Assembly (NCBI GenBank): GCA_009746045.1
Contig: RPFO01000097.1
Coordinates: 378,501-408,324 of the forward strand
DNA: 29,824 nt
Origin: Mesostigma viride
Lineage: Eukaryota; Streptophyta; Mesostigmatophyceae; Mesostigmatales; Mesostigmataceae
Direction of reading: 5' to 3'
A program made the translations under genes and the position numbers. Positions 20,420 to 29,276 of this stretch are shown here, piece by piece (position 1 is the stretch's first letter; each line of letters starts with the position of its first letter). The notes under the pieces were generated by a model that was not told the origin of the DNA, made no database searches, and was given only the letters and a program-made list of their open reading frames with translations.

Positions 20420-23400
20420 GAATGATGATCCCCGTCGTCTTCGTCGTCCACGACCACGGCAAAGTCCATGTCGACGTCTTGCCACCCATCTTCAAGAAGC
20501 CGATATTTGATAAGTCGGACCAGGCGCTTCCACCGGCGGATATGGGCGGGTAACCCGAACACCAGCAGAACTCTGGAGGGTCCCTTCAACAGGGCCTTGG
20601 TGATCTGGTCAACCACATCCCACGCGGCATACCTCAAACGGGAGGAGGGTAAGGGTATCTGGCTGTCGACCGGAATACAGTCTTGATCCCACTCGCGCAG
20701 GTTCCTCCACTTCTCGTTGCTGTCAGCTGTCAGGTCCAGCACAGCAAACGCCTGGTCCTTCAGCTTCCCAGGAAGGTCTTCAGACCCCGTGTACAACTCG
20801 TCCACCACCTTCGTCACCACCAGATCCTTTCTTTTTTCGTTTTCCTTCCATGTCATTGTCCTGTATGCGATCCAGTCGGGTCCCATCTTCACCCCGTCCC
20901 AATAGGTGAAGGCTTCCAGCCTGTCCCACCACCCCCTCTTGGCCTTGGCAGTCCCCTCCTCCTTAGCCGCCGCCTGCACCTCCTCCTCCGCCGCCGCCTC
21001 CTGCTGTGGCACACCCAGCAGATGTTTGGTCTTCACCCCCAAATCGTCATACAAATGACGGGGGTGGGAAGCGAGCAGCCCTCTCGGGAACTTCCAGTCC
21101 TTCTGGTCGACCACTTTCCTTTTAGCCGGCGGAAGGTCCCTCAGCGTGAGAATGATCGCCCTCGTGGCCGTGACGATCACCCGCCAAAAGTCTCTGGTCA
21201 GGCGGCAGTCGGCGATGAACTTGTCGAGGTCCGTGGCGACGGTGCCCTTCAGCTTCACGCCAAACACGTGCTCCCTCACCAATACGGGGTCGAAAGTCCC
21301 GTTTAGTTGTTTGCAAGCGGCCATCAGCTCGGGGTTCTCCAGGAACTTGATGTGGGCGAATTGCTTTGCCGCCTCTATCAAATTCTTGGCGACTTCCATT
21401 ATTTTTATCAGGTTGCTGGGAGGGGCCTCACAGGACATGATCGGCGCTTGGATCAGGCTGTCGAAGTACTGGAAACTCGCAAGTTCCCGATGCGCGGTGA
21501 AAATGGACAGTTCGTGCGCCTTGTCTTTAGGGCGCGTGTCAAGGAAGTCTTGCCGAGCCGCGATATCCTGTGCGATCGCCGGCTTGCCGTCGACAGCGGG
21601 CTTCAAAGGGTCCTCACACCAGAACAGCCAGCGCTGCATGAAGTTCTTCTGGTCCGGCCCCCACTTGTCCGTCTCTTCAGCCCCTCCTGCCTTGTCGCCT
21701 GCGCCGTCCCCTTCGGCCTTGGCTTGCTCTCCTTTCTGCCAAAAGGGCTTCACAATCGCCCAGATCTTGCCGTACAGAGGAGTTGGGAGAGACACGCCCT
21801 TCCCTCTCTTGACGGGTCCATATGCCTGGTAGGCCCGGTGCACATCCCCCAGCGCTGAGCCCCACGTTGCCTTGGCTTGGGCTGTGTCCTCGGCGTTCAT
21901 GGCGTTCCCGAGCTGCCTGACAACTTCGATCATCTTGCCGACTTGTTCGGTAACCTGCATCCCCGTAGGGCAACAACGCGCAGAGACACATCGACAGTCC
22001 TCCCAAATAAGCACAACTCAACTGAGAACAAGAATACGACTGACAGAAACGCCGGCGGTCGCATCTTGACCAAAATATGGCATGCTAAGGTGGAACATGA
22101 AAACCCCTTATAGAAACGCCGGCGGTCGCATCTTGACCGAACTAATGGCATACTGAAATTAACACAAGAAAACCACTTATAGAAACGCCGGCGGTCGCAA
22201 CCTGGCTTACCTTCTGTTCACGGATCTGCCACCAGGTCGGCAGGATGGTCTCACCCTTGAGCATCTGCACGTCCACCCCCCCGAAATTCGTCCAATCAGT
22301 TGCCCACTCCTCCAGCTTCGCCGCGGCCACGGTCTTCGTGACCTCCTGCTCCTTCCCTCCCCGCGCAACGACCCTGAGCTTTTCCGCCTTCATGAAACCA
22401 TTCAGCATTGCCTGGTACCACACAGATCTTTGGTCCACCGTCATATTGTCGGTGACCAGTTCGAATTTCACCGATTTGATGAGTGTGGTAAAGTGGTTCC
22501 CGTCCAGCACGAGAAAGCCGCAAATGGCTGGCGGCAACGGTGTCTTCTTCTCGAGTGGAGCCATCTCCCAGGCGGACTTGCACAAACTGTCCAAAAGCGC
22601 GGCCTTTCTCACGTCCACGGGCTTAAGTGAGTCCAGAATATCGGCCGGTCCTGTCAGAACCGCGGTGGAAGCAGCTTCGGCCATTCCCTTGGCCGAGCTC
22701 GTTCGCAGGTAGATATCAATCTCTTTGTCAGTCATTGCGCGAGCGTAGCCAGCCTTCATTGTCCGTGCCCCCCCATCTCCCCGAAGAGTTGCGCGAGCTG
22801 ACGCTGGGTGCCTTCCTTTTTCATCCAGTCATGAAAACTGTTGGGGCACCGGTCAGCCAAAAACTGGAACGAGTACCGCCACACAGGAATCACCAGCTTG
22901 TCGTGGCCGTAGTCGGACTCCGAGTTTGCAAAAATGGTGGCGTTCTGCTCGGCTCTAGACAGATGCAAGTCTCGTGCGAGGAGCTTCTGAGGCCCCACGA
23001 ACAGGTTCCTTGTCCACACCCGATTTCGATGCACCAAGGCTTTGGACATCTCATCGAGGTCCCGAGGCTGAACGGCAAGCTGCTTCCGCAACCGTTTGCC
23101 CTTCGCGATCTCATCGTTCACATCCAGGATGTCATCATCATCCTGCGACACCGGGGACTTCTCCCATTTCTCAAGCAGAGACACGGGAGCATCCGCAACC
23201 TCCACCTCCTTTCCTTTCCCCTTTCCCTTCAGCGCCTTCCCCTTGTAGGTCGCAAGTGCTTCGGAGAGTCCCTTCTGGTGTTCGTCGACGGCAGCAGTCC
23301 ACGTACTATCTATTTTCATGTTCTCGCGGCGCGCGTGCTGGTCGAGGCTGATTGAGTACAGGATGGCCGCGTGGGTCGCCCTCTCGGCCTGCACGTACTG

Positions 23401-26400
23401 CGTTGATGCGAAAAAATCAGGAAAGCATAACCAAAAGGAATAAAGTAAATGCCGATTGAGAAACGCCGGCCGTCGCAACCTACATGAAACCTGAACCTCA
23501 ACATCAAAGCCCCCCTCACGACAGAGGTATACTTACCTCGTTCCCCTTAACAATGATATGAAAAAATCAGGAAAGCATAACCGAAAGGAATAAAGTAAAT
23601 GTCACACTTGAGAAACGCCGGCCGTCGCAACCTAGATGAAACCTAAACCTCAAGATCAGAGCCCCCCTCACAACAGAGGTACACTTGGCTCATTTCCCTC
23701 AACGATGCGAAATCAGGAAAGGAAGTAAGTGTTAGTCAAAAGGAAGTAAGTGTCACACTTGAGAAACGCCGGCCGTCGCAACCTACATGAAACCTGGACC
23801 TCAAGAACAAAGCCCCCCTCACAACAGAGGTAGACTTACCTCATTCCCCTCAACCGCTGCTGCTTCAGCCGCTTTCTTCGACCCCTTCGCGATCTTCGGA
23901 GACTTGTCCCGGCGGGCATCGTGTTCCTTCAACATCTTGATCAGAGTCTTGGCGTCCGCCATCGTCACCGTCTTCAGTTTACACTTCCTCTCCTTCCCTT
24001 TGCCCTCGAACAGGTTCTCCTCCATCCACTTTATCAAGGCCTTGGCGCTCGGGATCTCCTCAGGCTGTGTGGCGCCATCGGGCGCGCACGCATTCTTCAC
24101 GATCAACTCAGCGACTTGATGGAGAGTCATCATCTGGTTCCGTACCTCAGGTGGGGCTGTTTCCGTTCTCACCTCGGCCACAACCCACTTTGCCAACTTC
24201 TTCAGTTGATAAGCATCCGCTTGCTCCTTAAAGCGTGTCATTTTCGCAGTATCGCCGTCGCTTCCACCCGCGCCCTCTGACACAGGCTCACCGACAGCGA
24301 TAGCCCCCTCTCCCTGGAGATTTGCCCCACCCTGACGACCGGCTTCCTGCAAGAACATTATCAACGGAAGATTTTTAATGTAAGAAAAGTGTAGAGAAAC
24401 GCCGGCCGTCGTAACTCTGTCAATTGAGGACGAACCTAAACTTTCAATTTGTAAGTCAACGGTAACTTACCCTTCCCCCCTCTGCAGTGGAACCACCGTA
24501 AGATCCACTTCCCCTCCTGTCACCGCCCTCTTGCTGCTCGAACGGACTTCCCTGTAAAAATAGCAAACGCGATTGTCCATTCACAAGAAAAAAATTACTA
24601 CAAAAATAAACAAGGATATACGCACGCAAACCTTTTCAATACAAGTAAACCGGAGAGGAATCTGACGCACTCATGTACCTGGGTGCTTCCCGCCATTGAG
24701 CGGGCTTCTCTTGCACCAACATCCTCTTGCCGGCCCTGCGAACATTTCAACGGAAAGTAAAAATCCGCTTAGTTGTCGGAAATGACATGTCTGGCGAATA
24801 TTGCAAAAAAATGCGTATTGTATTTCACGACATCAATTTAATGGGCGGAGACTTACGAAGATCGGCCCGCCACCTTCCAAATTGCCCAGCGTCATATCGA
24901 AAACATCGAGGACTTCCCCTCCATCGACCCCCTTCCCCCTTCCCCTCTGCCGCGGCGGGGGCATATCGCCCGTCGCGACCGGCTTGGAAGTCGCGGGGGG
25001 ATCCCTTGCGGTTGAGGGCACTGCGGCCGACTCGTGCACACTCTCCCCCCTCTTTTGGGCTACTGCGGCAGGCGCGGCATGGGAGGGCGCGGCGGCTACT
25101 GTCTCTGGCGCATTCTGAGCCAACCGACGCAACCTTAGCTCCTGCTGGAGCAGGGTTTCGAAACGAGGCATGAATGTGCGCTTGGAGGTATAAGGCACCT
25201 TGGCGACTTCAGGTTTGTCATTAAGGATGTCTTGGTACAGCGCGAATTGCTGTTCACGAGTGCCATTCGCGAGTCGCTCAAACCGCTCAATCTGAATCCG
25301 CTTAACCGGATCGTCCACCATCTCAAGACCACCGTGGTACTCATCCTTCCCAGTGACCGCGGCAAAGCTGACACCAGATTCCACCATTGGGGGCGGCGTG
25401 CCCTCCCTTGCACGCTTGTGAGGAGGCTGTTGTGGGGAGGCGCCTTGGGCCTGAACTGGTTGCCCTTCTGACCCTTCCCCCCTAGGGGGAGAGTCGCCGA
25501 CCACCTGCGATGTAGGGCCGCCCTTTTCCATCTGCAACACAAAACAAAAAAATTGGAAAAAACATACGAGTCAGCAGGAAGATGCGCCCCACGTCGCAAC
25601 TCAATACAAAAAATGCATCATTATGTCAAGGTACAAACAACGTTATAATTCAGAATGAACAGAGATTCATAACAAGAGAACGACGCACTAAAAGATGCGA
25701 CCGCCGTCGCAACTTTCGTCAATTCACTCTCTATACAAACAACTCTATGTCCCTCATAAAGAATCAATTGGCAAGGAAATGCAAAAAAATTCCGTTACCA
25801 CCTCCGTCGACCCATAAGTGGTTCGCGAATGGGAAATCGCTGCTGATTTTCGGTCGAGCCCTTCACGGTATTTTCGAAATCTCGAGGCAAGGTTGCGCGG
25901 AAGAGGGCCCCCCTCAATCATGCGTGCGATCGGACTGGCCATGGAAACGGATACCTGGTTCCTGGACTGCCTTGCACGGTCAACCATCTTGAAACTTCCC
26001 CGGAGAAGGAAATCAGACGTCAGACGGTTGAATATGCGAACGTCAAGATTTGACCAACCCATCATCCATTCCACCACCTTCTCCGCGGCATCATGGAAGA
26101 CCTGCCTCTCATCCGCCACTCCTCGAGACCCAAACACACAATCGGCCGTGTTATCGTCGTGCCTCTTAAGGCGAATGTTCACGTCCTCTTTGTCATCATC
26201 CATTTCCGACAGCCGAATTACAGCCCTTTTGGCTCCGTCCACTCCATCCTCAAGAAGGACGTCCATCTGCGCCCCTCCCACACAATTGTTGTCAACGTAT
26301 TGTTGCAAATGACGGGAAATCATGTCCTTTCCAAAAGCTACGATGTGTTCCCCACACAGACCCATGTCGGTAATTGACAGCTTTTTACATTTCCTATCCC

Positions 26401-26488
26401 GGCACTTCTTTTCGGGATCCTTCTCAAAAATCCGGAAAACAGCGTCCTGATATGGACGTCCCCTTATGTCGACCGTCAGACTGGACAT
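18516..26488 (-). CDS. large nine-exon gene, zinc-finger N-terminus, function unknown
   Basis: Exons (minus order): 26488-25799, 25531-24857, 24735-24679, 24551-24471, 24346-23840, 23397-22211, 21954-20107, 19795-19354, 19210-18516. All borders are GT..AG, phase 0 except the last junction (phase 1), which also matches. About 2,060 codons. Exon 6 needs one extra base in a run of seven G near 22770; as given, a TGA at 22756 stops it. Residues 29-48 hold C-x4-C-x10-C-x2-H, a small zinc-binding module. Exons 2-5 are rich in P, E, G and K. Exon 7 is largely helical and then has RLRYAAWDVVDQITKALLKG and SRVLLVFGLPAHIRRW, perhaps a beta-alpha fold, followed by an 18-20 Asp run and an acidic tail. 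Exon 9 is basic then globular. No family is recognised; nuclear location is a guess from basic and acidic tracts. Introns are short (121-442 bp) and five of eight carry the 20-bp palindrome. Splice structure is inferred from sequence only. Confidence 0.65.
19211..19353 (-). other. intron 8 with in-frame stop and AATAAA
   Basis: Read-through from exon 8 gives a stop within 20 codons that overlaps an AATAAA (19338-19333). Unspliced transcripts could therefore end here as a shorter form. Splicing to 19210 restores a long frame with matching phase (donor GTAAAT, acceptor TTACGTGCAG). Confidence 0.45.
19796..20106 (-). repeat. intron 7 array, 72 bp x 4, with inverted palindromes
   Basis: Between donor GTAAGC (20106) and acceptor CCAACAG lie four units spaced exactly 72 bp, each with the 20-bp palindrome (plus-strand starts 19826, 19898, 19970, 20042). 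Its orientation is opposite to that in the other introns. Because 72 is a multiple of three, the array stays open and mimics 24-residue protein repeats (ARGLLLETPAGVS..). Splicing gives a better continuation into exon 8. Confidence 0.75.
20364..20418. repeat. CAT/ATG triplet microsatellite in coding sequence
   Basis: About 18 triplets that encode the poly-aspartate run of exon 7 on the minus strand. Confidence 0.9.
22046..22201 (-). repeat. intron 6 array, 67-69 bp x 3, with palindromes
   Basis: 20-bp palindromes at 22046-22065, 22113-22132 and 22182-22201. The most upstream one begins nine bases after the GTAAGC donor at 22210. The units also share TTTCTATAAG-like sequence. The spacer contains TTAATTTCAG, a possible alternative acceptor. 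Confidence 0.85.
23398..23839 (-). repeat. intron 5 array, about 152 bp x 3, including exon end and donor
   Basis: Three units with palindromes at 23763-23782, 23612-23631 and 23460-23479. Each unit starts with a copy of the exon 5 end: GGGGAATGAG|GTAAGT is the real donor, GGGAAATGAG|CCAAGT is a broken one, and GGGGAACGAG|GTAAGT is intact again. The third could act as a later donor or follow a 9-base exon (TTGTTAAG|GGGAACGAG). Confidence 0.8.
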
Positions 26489-26500
26489 CTGCGAAACCAG

Positions 26501-26512
26501 AACATACCGGCC
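26501..26512 (-). promoter_or_regulatory. shared 5' element before the large gene
   Basis: AACATACCGGCC (plus strand) lies 13 bp upstream of the ATG at 26488. The identical 12-mer precedes the neighbouring gene at 27653-27664. It could be a core promoter or 5'-leader element, or part of a duplicated gene start. Confidence 0.4.
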
Positions 26513-26545
26513 GCGAGTAGTTTATATTATTAAAAAAAACTGGCA

Positions 26546-26551
26546 TTTATT
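26546..26551 (-). terminator. AATAAA poly(A) hexamer
   Basis: On the minus strand, about 220 bases after the stop of the gene at 26769 and 58 bases before the next ATG. Confidence 0.45.
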
Positions 26552-26768
26552 AAGTCATCTTCATCTATTTATGCGAGCTAAAATTTGAAGAAAATGCAAC
26601 AAAGAAACGCCCTGGGGCGCAACTTCCTCAACAACCACTTTCTACGTACAAACGAATGGCAATCACATCGACTACGATTGTCACTACATACGAATGTCCA
26701 GACAATATAATGTGTATGTAGAGGGGGGGCATTCAAGACCAGAGAAACGCCGGCGGGCGCAACTCATA

Positions 26769-27635
26769 TCAATATAGACTGTCCCGCGACTCGTTCCACT
26801 CTCTGCAGGTTTTGCAACAACCGATCGAGCGAACTCTCGGAACCTCTTTCGCCGCCATTTCATCGACACGAGCGAACATCTCTTCTTTGGCGGCCACCAA
26901 CTTTGCCTCCTTGTTGCCGGTGTCAGGATAGATTTCGGACCTCCTCGTCTTCATCGGGGCCACTCTCTCCAAATACTCTGCACACAGAGAATCCTGCTCC
27001 TCCTCCACAATCGCCTTCACGCCGGATACAATCGCTTTGGCTTTTGTTTCCACGCGAAAATCGAACTCTCGTTGAGTTATCAGCGGAATGTCGGCGAGTG
27101 CAAAACACATACGCCGATAAAGTTCGCTTACATCCGTGTCACGCGAGTCGGCAAAAGGTGTCGTCATCAAAAAGCATCTCAAGCTACTCCAACCATTTTC
27201 TTGGGCGCCGGCAACGTAGCCTCCCTTTGCCAAGTCCGCACCTGTCGCGGAGTCTTTGACTATCCAATCTTCAAGGAAGTACTCGTCTCCCCTGGTGAAA
27301 TCAAAATTTACACCCACGACCTCTCCGACAGTCATGTCCAGGCGAAGTCGCAGGGCCCCCCCCGCCAATCCAGGTCCGAGGGCGCCCGCCATTCCAAGTC
27401 CGCGACTGAGGGCATTTTCGATGTGACGAGAATGTTCTTCGTGCTTTCGGCAATACAAGTCAAATCCGAGAGCGGTTTTCTTGCAAGTGGACACATCACA
27501 CTTGCGCGGCGCCCCTATTGAGCGAGCAACACTCTGAATGACAGTGGCAACCGCTTGGTGTTGTTGAAGTCGTTGCCAATCCTCCATCAGGAGGTGACTA
27601 GACGAATCGGACGAATCTTCCGTCGAACCGGACAT
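26769..27635 (-). CDS. CxxxxC..CxxH zinc-finger protein, 288 residues
   Basis: A single open exon starting at an ATG directly after TTGTCGCAG. An acidic/Ser-rich N-terminus and a helix are followed by C-x4-C-x10-C-x2-H at residues 46-65 (CDVSTCKK, then LYCRKH). The spacing is identical to the finger at the start of the large downstream gene, so the two N-termini are probably paralogous. Fingers of this kind resemble the CxxxxC..GLCxxH repeats in WRKY19-like plant and oomycete proteins; that is resemblance only. A glycine-rich loop and a helical part ending CCKTC follow. A 20-bp palindrome begins six bases after the stop. Function unknown. Confidence 0.6.
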   Translation of the reverse strand: MSGSTEDSSDSSSHLLMEDWQRLQQHQAVATVIQSVARSIGAPRKCDVSTCKKTALGFDLYCRKHEEHSRHIENALSRGLGMAGALGPGLAGGALRLRLDMTVGEVVGVNFDFTRGDEYFLEDWIVKDSATGADLAKGGYVAGAQENGWSSLRCFLMTTPFADSRDTDVSELYRRMCFALADIPLITQREFDFRVETKAKAIVSGVKAIVEEEQDSLCAEYLERVAPMKTRRSEIYPDTGNKEAKLVAAKEEMFARVDEMAAKEVPRVRSIGCCKTCREWNESRDSLY

Positions 27636-27652
27636 CTGCGACAAGTTACGAT

Positions 27653-27664
27653 AACATACCGGCC
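27653..27664 (-). promoter_or_regulatory. shared 5' element, second copy
   Basis: AACATACCGGCC, 18 bp upstream of the ATG at 27635; identical to 26501-26512. Confidence 0.4.
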
Positions 27665-27700
27665 CCGGAAAATAAAATTCAAAAAACGTTTTGAAATTTT

Positions 27701-27719
27701 TTTATTGTACTTGTTTATT
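27701..27719 (-). terminator. two AATAAA poly(A) hexamers
   Basis: Minus-strand AATAAA at 27719-27714 and 27706-27701, after the short gene that stops at 27800 and 65-85 bases before the next ATG. Confidence 0.45.
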
Positions 27720-27799
27720 AATACGAAGGTTTAAATTTGGCGCAAAGAAACGCCCCAAGGCGCAACTTGTCGAACAGCAATATGGCGATAAAACATTAT

Positions 27800-28045
27800 C
27801 TATTCAATGTGCGATTGATGTGCTGAAACCTTCCAGACTTTGACACTGTCCGGTATCACCGGACTCGGACGAGGAGTCGAGTCGGAAGCGAGCCAGTAAT
27901 CCTCGACTATTTTTTTGATGTACAATGGAAGACTCCTTCCATTATGTCGAAGTGTGTCGGTCCTTTGCCTTTTGGCCAAACTCTCCTTAACCTCCACCAT
28001 TTCCTGCGCGTAGGAGGAAAATGATACGTTATAAACATTAAACAT
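27800..28045 (-). CDS. short ORF or exon, up to 81 residues
   Basis: An ATG at 28045 opens an 81-codon frame. Alternatively TCCTACGCGCAG is an acceptor and translation starts at the ATG at 28000 (MVEVKESLAKRQRTD). The C-terminal part (LPLYIKKIVEDYWLASDS) looks like normal protein. It lies 57 bp downstream of the MYND gene on the same strand and has a 20-bp palindrome about 34 bases after its stop. No family is recognised. It could be a last exon of the MYND transcript, but no suitable donor was found. Confidence 0.4.
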   Translation of the reverse strand: MFNVYNVSFSSYAQEMVEVKESLAKRQRTDTLRHNGRSLPLYIKKIVEDYWLASDSTPRPSPVIPDSVKVWKVSAHQSHIE

Positions 28046-28101
28046 TAAACATTAAATATAACATCATATAAACAAGTTATTACTCTACATTTCAAGTTTT
28101 T

Positions 28102-28857
28102 CTAAGAGGCAGAGCCGTCGTGGAAGTTGAAGGAGAAGTCGACATCAGACCCCATAGTTTTATCCAGTATCGTCGTCACGTTAACCCCCCACTTCACCCC
28201 TGCCAGCACCTCCCTCGCTTGCCTCAGACGTTCGCATCTATCCTTATGCCTACTCCAGTCCGCACGCTGGCACTCCTCACTGCAATATCTGGCATCCCTA
28301 CATCCTCTACACCACTTGATATGAGGTCCTGTTTCGCACCCACACCCCTCCTTGGAGCACTTTCGCGTACTACGCATGCGATCCCCATCCCTCACGATCG
28401 GGTCAGAGAGCAAGAAAAAGTTCATGTTGAGGGGTACTGCCCCTACACATGCATCAGCCCTCACGCGCAGAGAATGCGTAACATTCGGGTAAAATGCGCG
28501 CCCGTAGGTGCACCCAAGCTGAGCCCCTTCCTCTTCCCCCAACTCTATCTTTGGCCCCTTTGTAATGAACGACACCAAAAGGCGGAACTCCGTCCTTGGG
28601 TCTATGGGCACTCTTAGATCCATCTGTGGTCTGAAAAAACCCTCTTGAATACAGAAGTTCATATCAGCTAGCTGGGCGTACATAATTCTCTCCATTTGGC
28701 TGAACGAATCAAACGCCAATAAAACGGCCAAGTGGCGGCCTGTCCTCTCCTGCGCGACTCGAACTTCCTCGAATATGACACGCGACAGAAAGCGAACTTG
28801 TTTGAAAACGTTTTGAAGGACGCTTCCGTAGACTTCATTCACGATCTCGGACTCCAT
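28102..28857 (-). CDS. MYND zinc-finger protein, 251 residues
   Basis: The ATG at 28857 directly follows CTGAAAAAG; the open frame to 28881 has no earlier ATG. The N-terminal 150 residues are a mixed alpha/beta region with no named match. Near residues 175-220 is a MYND finger: CSKEGC, then CRGCRDARYCSEECQ, then HKDRC, giving C-x2-C..C-x3-C-x7-H-x3-C. MYND fingers bind two zinc ions and usually mediate protein contacts. No SET domain is seen, so it is not a SMYD-type methyltransferase. The C-terminus is short and acidic. Its start lies 69 bp from the upstream gene's stop. Algae and fungi often carry many such genes. Confidence 0.75.
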   Translation of the reverse strand: MESEIVNEVYGSVLQNVFKQVRFLSRVIFEEVRVAQERTGRHLAVLLAFDSFSQMERIMYAQLADMNFCIQEGFFRPQMDLRVPIDPRTEFRLLVSFITKGPKIELGEEEGAQLGCTYGRAFYPNVTHSLRVRADACVGAVPLNMNFFLLSDPIVRDGDRMRSTRKCSKEGCGCETGPHIKWCRGCRDARYCSEECQRADWSRHKDRCERLRQAREVLAGVKWGVNVTTILDKTMGSDVDFSFNFHDGSAS

Positions 28858-28900
28858 CTTTTTCAGGGAAAAAACGAACAAAAAAATTCATAAACATTAA

Positions 28901-28906
28901 TTTATT
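28901..28906 (-). terminator. AATAAA poly(A) hexamer
   Basis: Minus strand, 20 bases after the stop at 28926 and 44 bases before the MYND gene ATG. Confidence 0.45.
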
Positions 28907-28925
28907 ATTTTATAATAACAAGTTA

Positions 28926-29165
28926 CTATTCCTCGGAATAGTTTTTTTTTATCCATTCCACAAACGCGTTTGTCACAAACACCTTCCATGCTTTCTCAAG
29001 AACTTGTCCCCCTGATGTTTTTGAGTATTCAAACTCGTCATCCGAAGAAACCAACTCCGGCACATCCTCCGAGAGGGTCTCTAAATTGTCATCGGCTTTC
29101 CTTTTGCGCTTGTGGTTTCCGAAGCATTTTTTTTGTTCTTCTTCTGACATTTGTTCTGCAACCAT
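28926..29165 (-). CDS. small acidic/basic protein, 79 residues
   Basis: The ATG at 29165, or the one at 29150 just after a GTTGCAG site, opens a short frame. It has a basic stretch HKRKRKADD that could act as a nuclear signal, an acidic Ser/Glu/Asp middle (LSEDVPELVSSDDEFEYS) and an amphipathic C-terminal helix (AFVEWIKKNY). No family is recognised. It may be the last exon of a gene that starts further right or outside the window. Confidence 0.45.
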   Translation of the reverse strand: MVAEQMSEEEQKKCFGNHKRKRKADDNLETLSEDVPELVSSDDEFEYSKTSGGQVLEKAWKVFVTNAFVEWIKKNYSEE

Positions 29166-29276
29166 GGAGTCATTTCGAGGGGGGTGTGGTTTAACGGGTG
29201 CAGATTTAAAGTAATTTGTTTTAGGTGAACGATGGTAAAAACTTCATTAGATATTTTAAACGAACGAGAAGCAACA

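Noticed and set aside
20118-20553. Plus-strand ORFs rich in P, S and poly-I/H
   Set aside because: They are the antisense of the acidic tail and poly-Asp run of exon 7.
20440-20800. Adenine methyltransferase call for exon 7
   Set aside because: The beta-alpha-like stretch has no DPPY/DPPW-type catalytic motif.
26489-26510. A 20-24 base mini-intron, GTATGTT..CGCAG, before both zinc-finger genes
   Set aside because: Far shorter than the 121-442 bp introns of the same region; a shared leader or promoter element is simpler.
18516-29165. Integrated large DNA virus
   Set aside because: Compact same-strand genes, MYND fingers and hairpins recall such viruses, but no capsid, polymerase, packaging or other core gene is seen, and the large gene has many introns.
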